Origin: Amycolatopsis rifamycinica
GTDB taxonomy: Bacteria > Actinomycetota > Actinomycetes > Mycobacteriales > Pseudonocardiaceae
Assembly (NCBI RefSeq): GCF_000695625.1
Contig: NZ_JMQI01000082.1
Coordinates: 1 to 64,000 of the forward strand
Direction: 5' to 3'
Length of the DNA stretch: 64,000 nt
Positions 9,396 to 17,788 of this stretch are shown here, piece after piece. The notes beneath the pieces are model-generated. The model saw only the letters and a program-made list of their open reading frames with translations, did no database searches and was not told the DNA's origin. The number at the start of each line of letters is the position of its first letter. Positions within the stretch are counted from its first letter, which is position 1. The translations under genes were made by a program, and so were the position numbers.

Positions 9396-9425
9396 CCCCC
9401 AGACAGGGCCCACCCTCCCTGGGGG
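9396..9425. terminator. Candidate stem-loop after the flippase gene
   Basis: The 442-base gap 9290-9731 contains no supportable gene. CCCCCAG (9396-9402) and CTGGGGG (9419-9425) can pair with a 16-base loop and may terminate the flippase transcript. The rest of the gap holds the tandem repeat described separately. Confidence 0.4.
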
Positions 9426-9506
9426 TCCATCCCCGCTTCAGTCTATCGGCCCCACCCGACCGAAACCCTCGCCGAGAAGCCGCCCGAGCCGTCTTGTCCA
9501 CACCCC

Positions 9507-9675
9507 AGCCTCGTTGTGGAAGACGGCAGGGAAAGCCTCGTTGCGGTGGAAGGCGGCAGGCGAAAGTCTGGTGGTGGAAGGCGGCACGCGAAAGCCTCGT
9601 GGTGAGAGGCTCCACACGCCAGCCTCCTGGTGGAAGGCAGCACGCAAAGCCTCGTCGTTGACGACAGCAGGCAAC
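9507..9675. repeat. Six degenerate 27-31 base tandem repeats, non-coding
   Basis: Units start at 9507, 9534, 9565, 9593, 9621 and 9648, each opening with AGCCTCG or a close variant and containing GTGGAAGGCGGCACGC-like sequence. Unit lengths vary (27-31), are not multiples of three, and the copies are diverged, so this is a decayed minisatellite rather than a protein repeat or CRISPR. It lies between the converging ends of the flippase and the DUF6541 gene. A shorter CAGCAGGCAAC/CCAGCGTGAACC echo follows to about 9701. Confidence 0.8.
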
Positions 9676-9731
9676 CAGCAGGCAACCAGCGTGAACCAGC
9701 GAGCGCCGAACGACCGGCCGCAGCGGAAGCC

Positions 9732-11792
9732 TCAGCCCCGCGGCGGGGACTGCGGCAGGTCCAGCCGGTACACGCTCACCGTGCCCGAGGTGAACACCTT
9801 CGTCAGGCCCGGCAACCCCGACAGCTTGCTCAATCCCGGCGCCAGGCTGTACGTCAGCTTGCCCGTCCAGTGGCGGCCGTCCGTGCCGACCGTCGGGGCC
9901 GACGTGTCCACGTACACCCAGCGGACGTTCTTCGCCCGCAGGATGTTCTGGACCTCCGGGTCCTCCGGGTAGTAGTTGAACATCGCCAGCAGCGTGATGT
10001 TGTCCTGGATCGGGCTGTGACCGTCCGGGACGATGTTGAGGATCGGCAGGTCGTAGTCGACGTACAACAGCGTCGAGCCGTCGTTCGCGTTGTTGAGGAT
10101 CGCCTCGCCCGGGGCCACGTGCTCGTGCAGCCACTTCGCCGCCGCGTCGTCCGCCGCGTCGTAGCGGACGAACTGCGGGGCCGCGTAGCGCTGGCTCAGC
10201 GACAGCGCCCCCGTGTTCATGTAGCCGCGGAACGACGTCACCGTCAGCGCACCCAGCAGCACTACGACCAGCCCGTACGCCACCGCCGGCCGGAACCGCG
10301 CCGGGACCGGGTTGCGCTTCTGTACCGCGACCACGAACAGCGCCAGCGCCACGAACAGCACACCCGCCAGCGGCGGGATCAGCAGGTAGACGTGGGTGTC
10401 GAGGCGGTTGGCGACCCGGTAGTAGTAGCGGCCGATCGTCGCGCCGAAGCCCGAGTTGGGCGAGTAGTGGAAGCTCACCATGACCGTCGCCCAGAACAGC
10501 CAGGCCGTCAGCAGCGGCCACGCCCGGCGGGACAGCAGCGTGGCGACCACGCCGGCCAGGCCGAGCAGGCCGAGCACCAGCTGGCCGATCGTGCCGCTCG
10601 GGTCGAAGTAGCCGCCGTAGGGCAGCCGGGCGACCAGCTCGAACGACGCGCCCAGCTGCGTGCCGCGGATGTTGGCCGGCGCGTCGACCACCGAGCCGTT
10701 GCCGAGCCGCAGCAGCGCCAGCACGTCCGGGACGATGAGGACCACGCCGACCACGCCCGCCAGCACCAGCGGCAGGAGCGCGCGGACGAAGGCGAGCCGG
10801 CCCGCCTTGGTGAACAGCAGGCCGATCAGGGCCGCGACCGTCGTCAGCGCGACCGAGGTCAGCGCGCTCGGGTGCACGTTGAACGCGCCGGCCGCGGCGA
10901 CGCCGACCAGCACCGCGCGGCCCCAGTTGCGCTTGCCGAGCAGCAGCATCACGGCGACGAGGCCGGGCATGAGCGTCATCGCGGCCGCGTTCGGCAGCAC
11001 GCCGCCGTCGTGGGCGAAGGCGATACCCGGGCGGTACAGCTGCACGGAGACCAGCGCGGCCACGCCCGCGGCGAGCTCGACCCAGCCGCGGCCGAGCCGT
11101 CCGTGCCGGAGCACGGCCGCGGTCAGGGCGGCGACCGACAGCGGCAGCACGACCACCGAGAACACGACGGTCGCCAGGTTCAGGGACAGCATCGTGTCCC
11201 CGAAGACGTCGGTGAGCAGCGCGCAGAGGTCGGTGAAGCCGGGCGGGTAGAACTGGACGTTGGTGTCGTGCACGACGTCGATCGGCAGGATCTGCCACGG
11301 CGCGGCCTTGCCGGTGAAGTGCGTGAAGGCGGTCAGCACGGCGTGCGTGACGGTGTCGTGCTCCTGGGTCGGCGTCTGCCACGACCCGAGGCCCTTGTGC
11401 CACGTGCGGACGCCGAGGCCGACCCCGGCGACGGCGATGAGCGCGCCGAGCACCTGGGCCACCAGCCCGGCGCGGCCGGTCAGCGTGCGCAGCCGCGGGT
11501 CTTCGGCGGGCTCGGCGGGCTCCGCGGCCGGACGGCGGCGGCGGACCAGCCACCGCACCCCGCCGAGCACGAGCAGGACGACCACGAGCGCGACGACCGT
11601 CGTCAGCAGGCCGAAGCGGATCCCGGTGACGCCCGTGAAGAGCGACACCAGGAGGACGAACCCGGTGGTCAACGGCGCCGAAAGGCCCGCCAGCCACAAC
11701 CGTTCCCGTATGCCGGTGACCAGGAGGATCGAAAATCCCGGGAGCAACACCACCAGGATTCCCACAGCCAGCCGGACAGCTTCGGACAGCAT
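9732..11792 (-). CDS. DUF6541-like polytopic membrane protein, probable GT-C glycosyltransferase
   Basis: The 686-residue product has about twelve hydrophobic helices followed by a soluble C-terminal domain. The first large extracellular loop carries QEHDTVTHAVL, a D-x-x-x-H pattern like the acidic loop of GT-C enzymes using polyprenyl-phosphate sugars. The tail has WLHEHVAPGEAILNN, shared with the divergent neighbour at 11962, so the two are paralogues. I chose the ATG at 11792, preceded by GGAGAAAGC, over the upstream in-frame ATG at 11819. A role in periplasmic glycan assembly is inferred from family shape and context. Confidence 0.8.
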   Translation of the reverse strand: MLSEAVRLAVGILVVLLPGFSILLVTGIRERLWLAGLSAPLTTGFVLLVSLFTGVTGIRFGLLTTVVALVVVLLVLGGVRWLVRRRRPAAEPAEPAEDPRLRTLTGRAGLVAQVLGALIAVAGVGLGVRTWHKGLGSWQTPTQEHDTVTHAVLTAFTHFTGKAAPWQILPIDVVHDTNVQFYPPGFTDLCALLTDVFGDTMLSLNLATVVFSVVVLPLSVAALTAAVLRHGRLGRGWVELAAGVAALVSVQLYRPGIAFAHDGGVLPNAAAMTLMPGLVAVMLLLGKRNWGRAVLVGVAAAGAFNVHPSALTSVALTTVAALIGLLFTKAGRLAFVRALLPLVLAGVVGVVLIVPDVLALLRLGNGSVVDAPANIRGTQLGASFELVARLPYGGYFDPSGTIGQLVLGLLGLAGVVATLLSRRAWPLLTAWLFWATVMVSFHYSPNSGFGATIGRYYYRVANRLDTHVYLLIPPLAGVLFVALALFVVAVQKRNPVPARFRPAVAYGLVVVLLGALTVTSFRGYMNTGALSLSQRYAAPQFVRYDAADDAAAKWLHEHVAPGEAILNNANDGSTLLYVDYDLPILNIVPDGHSPIQDNITLLAMFNYYPEDPEVQNILRAKNVRWVYVDTSAPTVGTDGRHWTGKLTYSLAPGLSKLSGLPGLTKVFTSGTVSVYRLDLPQSPPRG

Positions 11793-11961
11793 GCTTTCTC
11801 CGATCAACAAAGCCGCCAACGCCGGGGAGTCTATGGGTGGCCGCGGTCCGCCCAGGATGCGGGTGACCAGCGAGCTGACGTGCGCGGTAGCGTGGCCGCC
11901 GCCGGAGAACGGCGGTCGCCGCGGGTGCGGGACGGATCACGGCGGAAAATAAGGGGTGAGA

Positions 11962-13932
11962 ATGGGTTTTCTGCTCGTTCTGGCCGCATTCTGGCTCCCG
12001 GGCGCCGTTTTCGGGGCCGCGATCGGCCTGCGGGGCTGGACGCTGGGCGCGGCCGCGCCGGTCCTCACGTTCGGGCTCGTGGCCCTCGCCGTCCCGCTGC
12101 TCGGCGGTACGGGCATCCGGTGGACCGCGCTGTCGGTGTCCCTGTGGACGCTCGTGGTGTCGGCCCTCGGCTTCGCCGTCACCTGGGCCGTGGCCCGGTT
12201 CACCCGGCGGCGCCGTCCGGACGCCGAGGCGGCCTCGCCCGGACGTCCGCGGTGGTCGTGGCGCGCGCACGCCTTCACGGCGCTCGGCGTCGCCGCCGGC
12301 ATGGCGGTCGGCGCGCTGACGGTCCTGCGCGGCATCCCGACGCCGGGCACGGTGAACCAGGACTGGGACGCCGCGTTCCACGCGAACCTTGTCCGCTGGA
12401 TCGCCGAGCGCGGTGACGCGCGCCCGTCGACCATCGGCACCATCGCGAACCTGCCGGACGAGACCCGCTACTTCTACCCGGACACCTACCACGCGCTGCT
12501 CGCCCTGCTTTTCGGCAAGGGCGGGCTGACCGTGATGCCGCTGTTGAACTTCGCGTCCATCGCCGTCACCTTCGCGGTGCCGCTCGGCGTGGCCGCGATG
12601 TGCCGCGCGTGGCGGCTGCCCCCGGTGACGGCCGCCGCGGCCGCCGCGGCTTCCGCCTGCTTCACCTCGTTCCCCTACGACCTGTTCTGGCACGGCCCGG
12701 TCTGGCCGTACGCCGCCGGCGTCGCGCTGGTCCCGGCCATGCTCGCGGTGGTCCGCCTGCTGCTCGAGCCGGGCGGGGCCACCGGGCCGCTGGCCGTGGG
12801 CGTCGGCGTCGCGGGACTGGCGGCGCTGCACACCAGCGTCGTGTTCGTCCTCGTCGTCTACTGCGTCCTGATCCTGGCCGCCGTGCTGCTGAAGTTCGAG
12901 CCGATCGACTGGCGGCGGGCCTGGCCGTCGCTGGTGGCGGCCGCGCTGCTGGCCGCCGGGCTCGGCCTGCCCCAGGTGCTGCCCTCCCTCTACAACGCCG
13001 GTGGCGTCACGTCCGCCGTCTGGGCGAACGCGGCGACCATGACCGGCGCGGTCGGGCAGGCCGTCACGTTCTCGCCGATGGCGAACTTCCCGCAGTGGTG
13101 GATCGGCCTGCCCGCCATCATCGGCATCTTCCTGCTGGCCCGGCGACGGCGGATGGTCTGGCTGGTCGGCGCGTACGTCGTGCTCGGCGGTCTGTACGCG
13201 GCGACGGTGTCCATGGAGAACCGCCTGGTCCACCTGCTGAGCGGCCCGTTCTACAACGACAACTACCGGCTCGCCGCGCTGCTGCCGATGATCGGCGCGG
13301 TGGGCTTCGGCGAGTTCGTCCACTCCGCGACGGCGTGGTTCGCGGAGAAGGTCCGGCCCCGGCTGCCGAAGCTGCACCCGGCCGCGCCCGTCCTGGCCGG
13401 CGTGGTGGTGCTCGCGGCGGTGGTCGGCGGGTTCAGCCGCGGGTACGTGTACCTCAACTCCGTCCACGTCAACATCGCCTACCGCGGCTTCCCCGCGGTC
13501 AGCGCGGACGAAGAGACGGCGTTCGCCTGGCTGGCCGCGCACACCGTGCCCGGCGAGCGCGTCCTGAACGACCGCCTCGACGGGTCGGTCTGGATGTACG
13601 CGCTGCAAGGGGTGAAGCCGACGCAGTGGAACTACTACGGCGCCCCGCGCACCAGCGACGTCGGCTACGTCAGCACGTTCGCGAACCGGCTGGAGTCCGA
13701 CCCGGAGGCCCGGCGGATCCTGCGGGAGCTCAAGGTCCGCTACGCCTTCGTCGGCCAGGGCAACGCCGTCCCCGACCAGCGGAACGACCCCGGCCTGCTG
13801 AACCTGGACACCACGCCCGGGTTCAAGCTGGTCTACCGCAACGCCGGTGCCTCCGTCTACGAGATCGCCGGCCAGCAGGACGTCGTGGCGGCCGGGGCCG
13901 CGCCCGGGTCCGCGGCCGGTGACCGGCAGTGA
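11962..13932 (+). CDS. DUF6541-like polytopic membrane protein, paralogue of the divergent gene
   Basis: The 656-residue protein has the same layout as its divergent neighbour: many transmembrane helices, a first outside loop with NQDWDAAFHANL (the D and H fall where the neighbour has QEHDTVTHAVL), and a soluble tail with WLAAHTVPGERVLNDRLDGS. It probably is a GT-C-type transferase or carrier for lipid-linked sugars. The ATG at 11962 is preferred over GTG 11956 because AAGGGG lies five bases upstream. The 169-base divergent gap between the pair should hold both promoters. The glycosyltransferase gene follows after 17 bases. Confidence 0.8.
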   Translation: MGFLLVLAAFWLPGAVFGAAIGLRGWTLGAAAPVLTFGLVALAVPLLGGTGIRWTALSVSLWTLVVSALGFAVTWAVARFTRRRRPDAEAASPGRPRWSWRAHAFTALGVAAGMAVGALTVLRGIPTPGTVNQDWDAAFHANLVRWIAERGDARPSTIGTIANLPDETRYFYPDTYHALLALLFGKGGLTVMPLLNFASIAVTFAVPLGVAAMCRAWRLPPVTAAAAAAASACFTSFPYDLFWHGPVWPYAAGVALVPAMLAVVRLLLEPGGATGPLAVGVGVAGLAALHTSVVFVLVVYCVLILAAVLLKFEPIDWRRAWPSLVAAALLAAGLGLPQVLPSLYNAGGVTSAVWANAATMTGAVGQAVTFSPMANFPQWWIGLPAIIGIFLLARRRRMVWLVGAYVVLGGLYAATVSMENRLVHLLSGPFYNDNYRLAALLPMIGAVGFGEFVHSATAWFAEKVRPRLPKLHPAAPVLAGVVVLAAVVGGFSRGYVYLNSVHVNIAYRGFPAVSADEETAFAWLAAHTVPGERVLNDRLDGSVWMYALQGVKPTQWNYYGAPRTSDVGYVSTFANRLESDPEARRILRELKVRYAFVGQGNAVPDQRNDPGLLNLDTTPGFKLVYRNAGASVYEIAGQQDVVAAGAAPGSAAGDRQ

Positions 13933-13937
13933 AGGGA

Positions 13938-13943
13938 TAAAGT
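13938..13943 (+). promoter_or_regulatory. Putative -10 (TAAAGT) for a leaderless glycosyltransferase transcript
   Basis: TAAAGT ends seven bases before the GTG at 13950, so the expected transcription start coincides with the start codon. There is no Shine-Dalgarno sequence at a proper distance. Confidence 0.45.
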
Positions 13944-13949
13944 GATCGC

Positions 13950-14702
13950 GTGTCTTCGACCTCGGCGACCTCGGTGACCAGCCGCCGCGTGCTCATCGTG
14001 ATGCCCGCCCTCAACGAGTCGGCGAGCGTCGCGTCGGTCATCGAGCAGGTGAAGCGGGCCCTCCCGGACGGCGACCTGCTGGTCGTCGACGACGGCTCGG
14101 TGGACGACACCGCCCAGCTGGCCCGCGCCGCGGGGGCCGAGGTGGCGCGGCTCGCCGTGAACCTCGGGGTCGGCGGCGCGATGCGCACCGGCTTCCGCTA
14201 CGCCGCCGCCCGCGGGTACGACGTCGTCGTGCAGGTGGACGCCGACGGCCAGCACGACCCGGACGAGCTCGACGCGCTGCTGCGCGGCCTGGACGACGCG
14301 GACATCGTGATCGGCTCCCGGTTCGCCGGCAAGGGCGCGTACAAGGCCAGCGGCCCGCGCAAGTACGCCATGGTCGCGCTGTCGATCGTGTTCTCGCGGC
14401 TGGCGAAGACCCGGCTCACCGACGTCACCTCGGGCTTCAAGGCGATGGGGCCGCGCGCGATCCGGCTGTTCGCCGGCTACTACCCGGCCGAGTACCTCGG
14501 CGACACGGTCGAATCGCTGGTCATGGCCATCCGGGCCGAGCTGACCATCAAGGAGATCCCGGTCATCATGCGCGAGCGCGCGGGCGGCACGCCCAGCCAC
14601 TCGCCCGTCAAGTCGGCCGTCTACCTGGGCCGCGCCGGGCTCGCGCTGCTGCTCGCGCTGGTTCGCCGCCGTCCCGCGGTCGACTCCTCAGACTCGGCAT
14701 AA
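13950..14702 (+). CDS. Family 2 glycosyltransferase, polyprenyl-phosphate sugar synthase type
   Basis: The 250-residue enzyme shows RRVLIVMPALNESASV, LLVVDDGSVDDT and VVQVDADGQHDPDEL (DXD motif), the pattern of dolichol/polyprenyl-phosphate glycosyltransferases. It has no transmembrane helices of its own; the next gene encodes a small DUF2304 membrane protein. The pair resembles mycobacterial Rv3631/Rv3632, where PpgS makes polyprenyl-phosphate-GalNAc stimulated by PpgA. The nearby UDP-GlcNAc 2-epimerase makes ManNAc another possible sugar. The GTG start fits a leaderless mRNA. Confidence 0.85.
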   Translation: MSSTSATSVTSRRVLIVMPALNESASVASVIEQVKRALPDGDLLVVDDGSVDDTAQLARAAGAEVARLAVNLGVGGAMRTGFRYAAARGYDVVVQVDADGQHDPDELDALLRGLDDADIVIGSRFAGKGAYKASGPRKYAMVALSIVFSRLAKTRLTDVTSGFKAMGPRAIRLFAGYYPAEYLGDTVESLVMAIRAELTIKEIPVIMRERAGGTPSHSPVKSAVYLGRAGLALLLALVRRRPAVDSSDSA

Positions 14703-14715
14703 GGAGCTTCCGAAG

Positions 14716-15150
14716 ATGGCCGGTTGGCGCATCCTCAGCATCGTCATCGCCTGCTTGGTGCTGTTCGTCGTCGTCGAGATGATGCGGCGGCGCAAGCTGC
14801 GGGAGAAGTACGCGGGCGTGTGGCTGATCGTCGCCATCGGTGTCGTGGTGCTGGCCGCGATCCCGGCGGCCGCGCAGTTCCTGGCCCGGCTGACCGGGGT
14901 GGAAACCCCGTCGAACTTCGTCTTCCTCCTCGCCGGTGTCGTGCTGGCGCTCGTGTCGCTGCACCTGTCCACCGAGACCGGGCACCTCGAGGAAGAGGTG
15001 CGCACGTCGGTCGAGGAAATCGCGCTGCTGCGCTGCGAGCTGGAGGACACCCGGCGCGAGCTGGCGAGCCGGATCGCCGAGCTGGAAGCGAAGACGGCGG
15101 CTCCCGACGACGTCAAAGGGCTCCCGGAGGTCGAGCGCGTCAGCAAGTGA
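14716..15150 (+). CDS. DUF2304 small membrane protein, probable glycosyltransferase partner
   Basis: The 144-residue protein has three hydrophobic helices (residues about 5-20, 35-55 and 68-85), then a charged coiled coil with repeated E and R heptads (about 90-130). DUF2304 proteins such as mycobacterial PpgA accompany polyprenyl-phosphate glycosyltransferases and are thought to anchor or stimulate them. It starts 13 bases after the glycosyltransferase with AAGGAG just upstream, so the two are probably translated together. Confidence 0.85.
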   Translation: MAGWRILSIVIACLVLFVVVEMMRRRKLREKYAGVWLIVAIGVVVLAAIPAAAQFLARLTGVETPSNFVFLLAGVVLALVSLHLSTETGHLEEEVRTSVEEIALLRCELEDTRRELASRIAELEAKTAAPDDVKGLPEVERVSK

Positions 15151-15196
15151 CGCGCTGATCGAGGCCCTGCTCGCCGCCCCCGCGCGGCTGGGCCGG

Positions 15197-15691
15197 GTGC
15201 GCGTGCTCGCCATCGACGGCCCCTCGGGGGCCGGCAAGTCCACGCTCGCCGCCCAGGTCGTCGCCGGGCTGACCGCCCGCGGGTGCCGGACGGCCCTGGT
15301 GAGCACCGACGCCTTCGCGACGTGGGACGACCCGGTCGCGTGGTGGCCGCGGCTCGCCGACGGCGTTCTGCGGCCGCTGGCCGCCGGCGTGGCGGGGGCG
15401 TACCGGCGGGTGGACTGGTCCACCGGGGCACCCCGGCCGGGTGAGCTCGTCGGGGTGGAGGTGCCGGACGTCCTGGTGCTGGAAGGCGTGTCGAGCGGCC
15501 GCGCTTCGGTAAGACCCTTGCTTTCCCACCTCTGCTGGCTCTCCGGCGGCTCCGCGGCCGAGCGGCTGGCCCGGGCCGTCGCACGGGACGGCCCGGCCGC
15601 ACGGGACGAATTGGCGCGCTGGCAACGGTTCGAGCGCGGTTGGTTCACCGTTGACGGCACCCGCGAGGCCGCCGGATCCCGACTTTCGTAG
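15197..15691 (+). CDS. Uridine-kinase-like P-loop protein, start uncertain
   Basis: The protein has a Walker A motif GPSGAGKST close to its N-terminus, then TALVSTDAFATWDDP and a Walker B-like DVLVLEGVSSG, matching small uridine kinase-like ATPases of actinobacteria. In-frame homology-like sequence (ALIEALLAAPARLGRV) extends back to about 15155, but the frame has no ATG, GTG or TTG there; GTG 15197 is the first standard start and would leave only a few residues before the P-loop. A CTG start at 15161 near the previous stop is an alternative. The substrate is unknown. Confidence 0.65.
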   Translation: MRVLAIDGPSGAGKSTLAAQVVAGLTARGCRTALVSTDAFATWDDPVAWWPRLADGVLRPLAAGVAGAYRRVDWSTGAPRPGELVGVEVPDVLVLEGVSSGRASVRPLLSHLCWLSGGSAAERLARAVARDGPAARDELARWQRFERGWFTVDGTREAAGSRLS

Positions 15692-16018
15692 GGGACAGCG
15701 TGGTCACGCTCTGTGTCCGGCCTGCTCCGGATCGATCCAGCGGTCCGTAGTCGGATACACGAGTGGGCCAATCTCGGTACCGCCATCTGAGTCATGGATC
15801 GAGCACTGGGTGCAGCCATCCACCCCAAACGGTCACATTCTGTCATGATTTCCGGACACATTGCGGTCAAATCGACGTCCGCGTAGCGCGATCGTAACCT
15901 CACGTGCTTAAGTGCGGGCCGAGTTCCCGCTAGTGTCGGCGAGCACACCGATCGTCCGTCGAGTTCCTGACCGACCGGACGGTGACTTTGAACCCGAACA
16001 TCTCCCAAGGGGTGCCAG
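15692..16018 (+). promoter_or_regulatory. Non-coding promoter region of the peptide ABC operon
   Basis: This 327-base gap has no supportable gene. It is AT-richer than its surroundings around 15830-15900. TAGTGT at 15931-15936 is a plausible -10, which would leave an untranslated leader of about 75 bases ending with the AAGGGG ribosome site at 16007-16012. I see no riboswitch-like structure. Confidence 0.4.
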
Positions 16019-17698
16019 ATGCAGCAATTGCGGCTGACCCGAACACGCCGCGTGGCCCTGATCGGGCTCACCGGCGCGCTCGCGGTTTCGCTGTCCGCTT
16101 GTGCGGAGTCCAAGCGTGAGGAAGGCGCGGGGGGTGGTTCCGGGGGCACGATGATCTTCGGCGCGGCCGGCAACCCGAAGTTGTTCGACCCGATCTTCAA
16201 CGACGAGGGCGAGACCTTCCGGATCACGCGGCAGATCTTCGACACGCTGATCCAGAACAAGCCGGGCACCGCCGACCTCGAGCCCTCGCTGGCCGAGAAG
16301 TGGGAGCCGAGCAACGACGGCAAGACCTGGACGTTCTCGCTCAAGCAGGGCGTGAAGTTCTCCGACGGCACCGCCTTCGACGCCGCCGCGGTCTGCTTCA
16401 ACTTCGACCGCTGGTACAACATGAAGGGCGCCGCCGCCCAGAGCCAGATGATCTACTACGCCGACGTCTTCAGCGGCTTCGCGAAGAACGAGAGCGACGA
16501 GTACGGCGACCCGGTCTACAAGAGCTGCGAAGCCAAGGACCCGGCGACCGCCGTCGTGAACCTGAACAAGGCGAAGGGCGCGTTCCCGGCGGCCTTCACC
16601 CTGCCGTCGTTCGCGATGCAGAGCCCGACCGCGCTCAAGCAGTTCAAGGCGGACGAGGTCACCCAGTCCGGTGACTCGTTCACCTACAGCGAGTACGCGA
16701 ACAAGCACCCGGTCGGCACCGGCCCGTTCAAGTTCGACAGCTGGGACCAGGGCAAGGGCGAGATCGTCCTGTCCAAGAACGACACCAGCCCGACCCAGAC
16801 GGCCAAGCTCGACAAGCTGATCTTCAAGGTCATCCCGGACGAGAACGCCCGCAAGCAGGCGCTCAAGGCCGGCGACATCCAGGGCTACGACTACCCGGCG
16901 CCCGCGGACTACGGCCTGCTGCGCAACGAGGGCGAGCAGGTGCTGGTGCGCCCGCCGTTCAACGTGCTCTACCTGGGCATCAACCAGTCCGGCCCGGCCG
17001 GCGAGAAGCTGAAGGACGTCAAGGTCCGCCAGGCGCTGGCCTACGGCATCAACCGCGAGCAGTTCGTCAAGAGCAAGCTGCCCGAGGGCGCCGAGGTGGC
17101 CACCGAGTTCGTGCCCAAGACGATCTCCGGCTACACCGACGAGGTCACCAAGTACCCGTTCGACCAGGCGAAGGCCCGGCAGCTCCTGCAGGAAGCCGGC
17201 GCGACGAACCTGACGCTGAAGTTCTACTACCCGACCGAGGTCACCCGGCCGTACATGCCGAACCCGGCGGACGTCTTCACCTCGATCTCCGAGGACCTGA
17301 AGGCCATCGGCGTCAAGATCGAGCCGGTCGCCAAGCCGTGGAACGGTGGCTACAAGGACGACGTCCAGAAGTTCGGCCACCAGGACCTGCACCTGCTCGG
17401 CTGGACCGGTGACTACAACGACGCCGGCAACTTCGTCGGCACCTTCTTCGGCCGCAAGAAGCCGGAGTTCGGGTTCGACAACCCGGAGCTGTTCCAGGCG
17501 CTCGCCGCCGCGGACGCGTCGCCCGCCGGCGACGCGCACGCCAAGGCGTACCAGGACGTCAACAAGAAGATCATGGACTACCTGCCCGCCATCCCGATCT
17601 CCTACGGCCCGCCCGCCATCGTGGTCGGCCCGAAGGTCAAGGGTCTGGTCGCCAGCCCGCTGACCGACGAGCGGTTCAACACCGTGACCGTTAACTGA
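16019..17698 (+). CDS. Peptide-type ABC transporter substrate-binding lipoprotein
   Basis: The 559-residue protein has a lipoprotein signal ending LSAC with the lipidated cysteine at residue 28. The mature part is an SBP_bac_5 (DppA/OppA) domain, with the family segment LAEKWEPSNDGKTWTFSLK and HPVGTGPFKFDSW. It captures oligopeptides or similar ligands outside the membrane and delivers them to the permeases encoded downstream. The ATG is preceded by AAGGGG at a good distance. Its internal cysteine pair (residues about 127 and 168) could form a disulfide. The exact ligand is unknown. Confidence 0.93.
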   Translation: MQQLRLTRTRRVALIGLTGALAVSLSACAESKREEGAGGGSGGTMIFGAAGNPKLFDPIFNDEGETFRITRQIFDTLIQNKPGTADLEPSLAEKWEPSNDGKTWTFSLKQGVKFSDGTAFDAAAVCFNFDRWYNMKGAAAQSQMIYYADVFSGFAKNESDEYGDPVYKSCEAKDPATAVVNLNKAKGAFPAAFTLPSFAMQSPTALKQFKADEVTQSGDSFTYSEYANKHPVGTGPFKFDSWDQGKGEIVLSKNDTSPTQTAKLDKLIFKVIPDENARKQALKAGDIQGYDYPAPADYGLLRNEGEQVLVRPPFNVLYLGINQSGPAGEKLKDVKVRQALAYGINREQFVKSKLPEGAEVATEFVPKTISGYTDEVTKYPFDQAKARQLLQEAGATNLTLKFYYPTEVTRPYMPNPADVFTSISEDLKAIGVKIEPVAKPWNGGYKDDVQKFGHQDLHLLGWTGDYNDAGNFVGTFFGRKKPEFGFDNPELFQALAAADASPAGDAHAKAYQDVNKKIMDYLPAIPISYGPPAIVVGPKVKGLVASPLTDERFNTVTVN

Positions 17699-17716
17699 CG
17701 GTACTAAGCCGCGAGG

Positions 17717-17748
17717 CATGGGGTGGGCGCTACCGCGCCCACCCCATG
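17717..17748 (+). terminator. Attenuating hairpin between binding protein and permease genes
   Basis: CATGGGGTGGGCGC (17717-17730) pairs perfectly with 17735-17748 around the loop TACC. The sequence after it has no U-tract. A stem at this point in ABC operons commonly reduces downstream transcription or protects the binding-protein mRNA, giving more binding protein than permease. Confidence 0.7.
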
Positions 17749-17788
17749 TTCCGTACTCAGCGGGCTGCCACCTAAGGACTGACTGCAA

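Noticed and set aside
9317..9661. Small coding frames across the tandem repeat
   Set aside because: Repeat unit lengths are not multiples of three, no frame is kept through all units, and the peptides have no domain features.
8716..13608. A 1630-codon open frame on the minus strand
   Set aside because: It runs antisense through the flippase end and the DUF6541-like gene at 11962, and across the repeat gap. Its composition (long R, G, A runs) is that of a shadow frame in GC-rich DNA.
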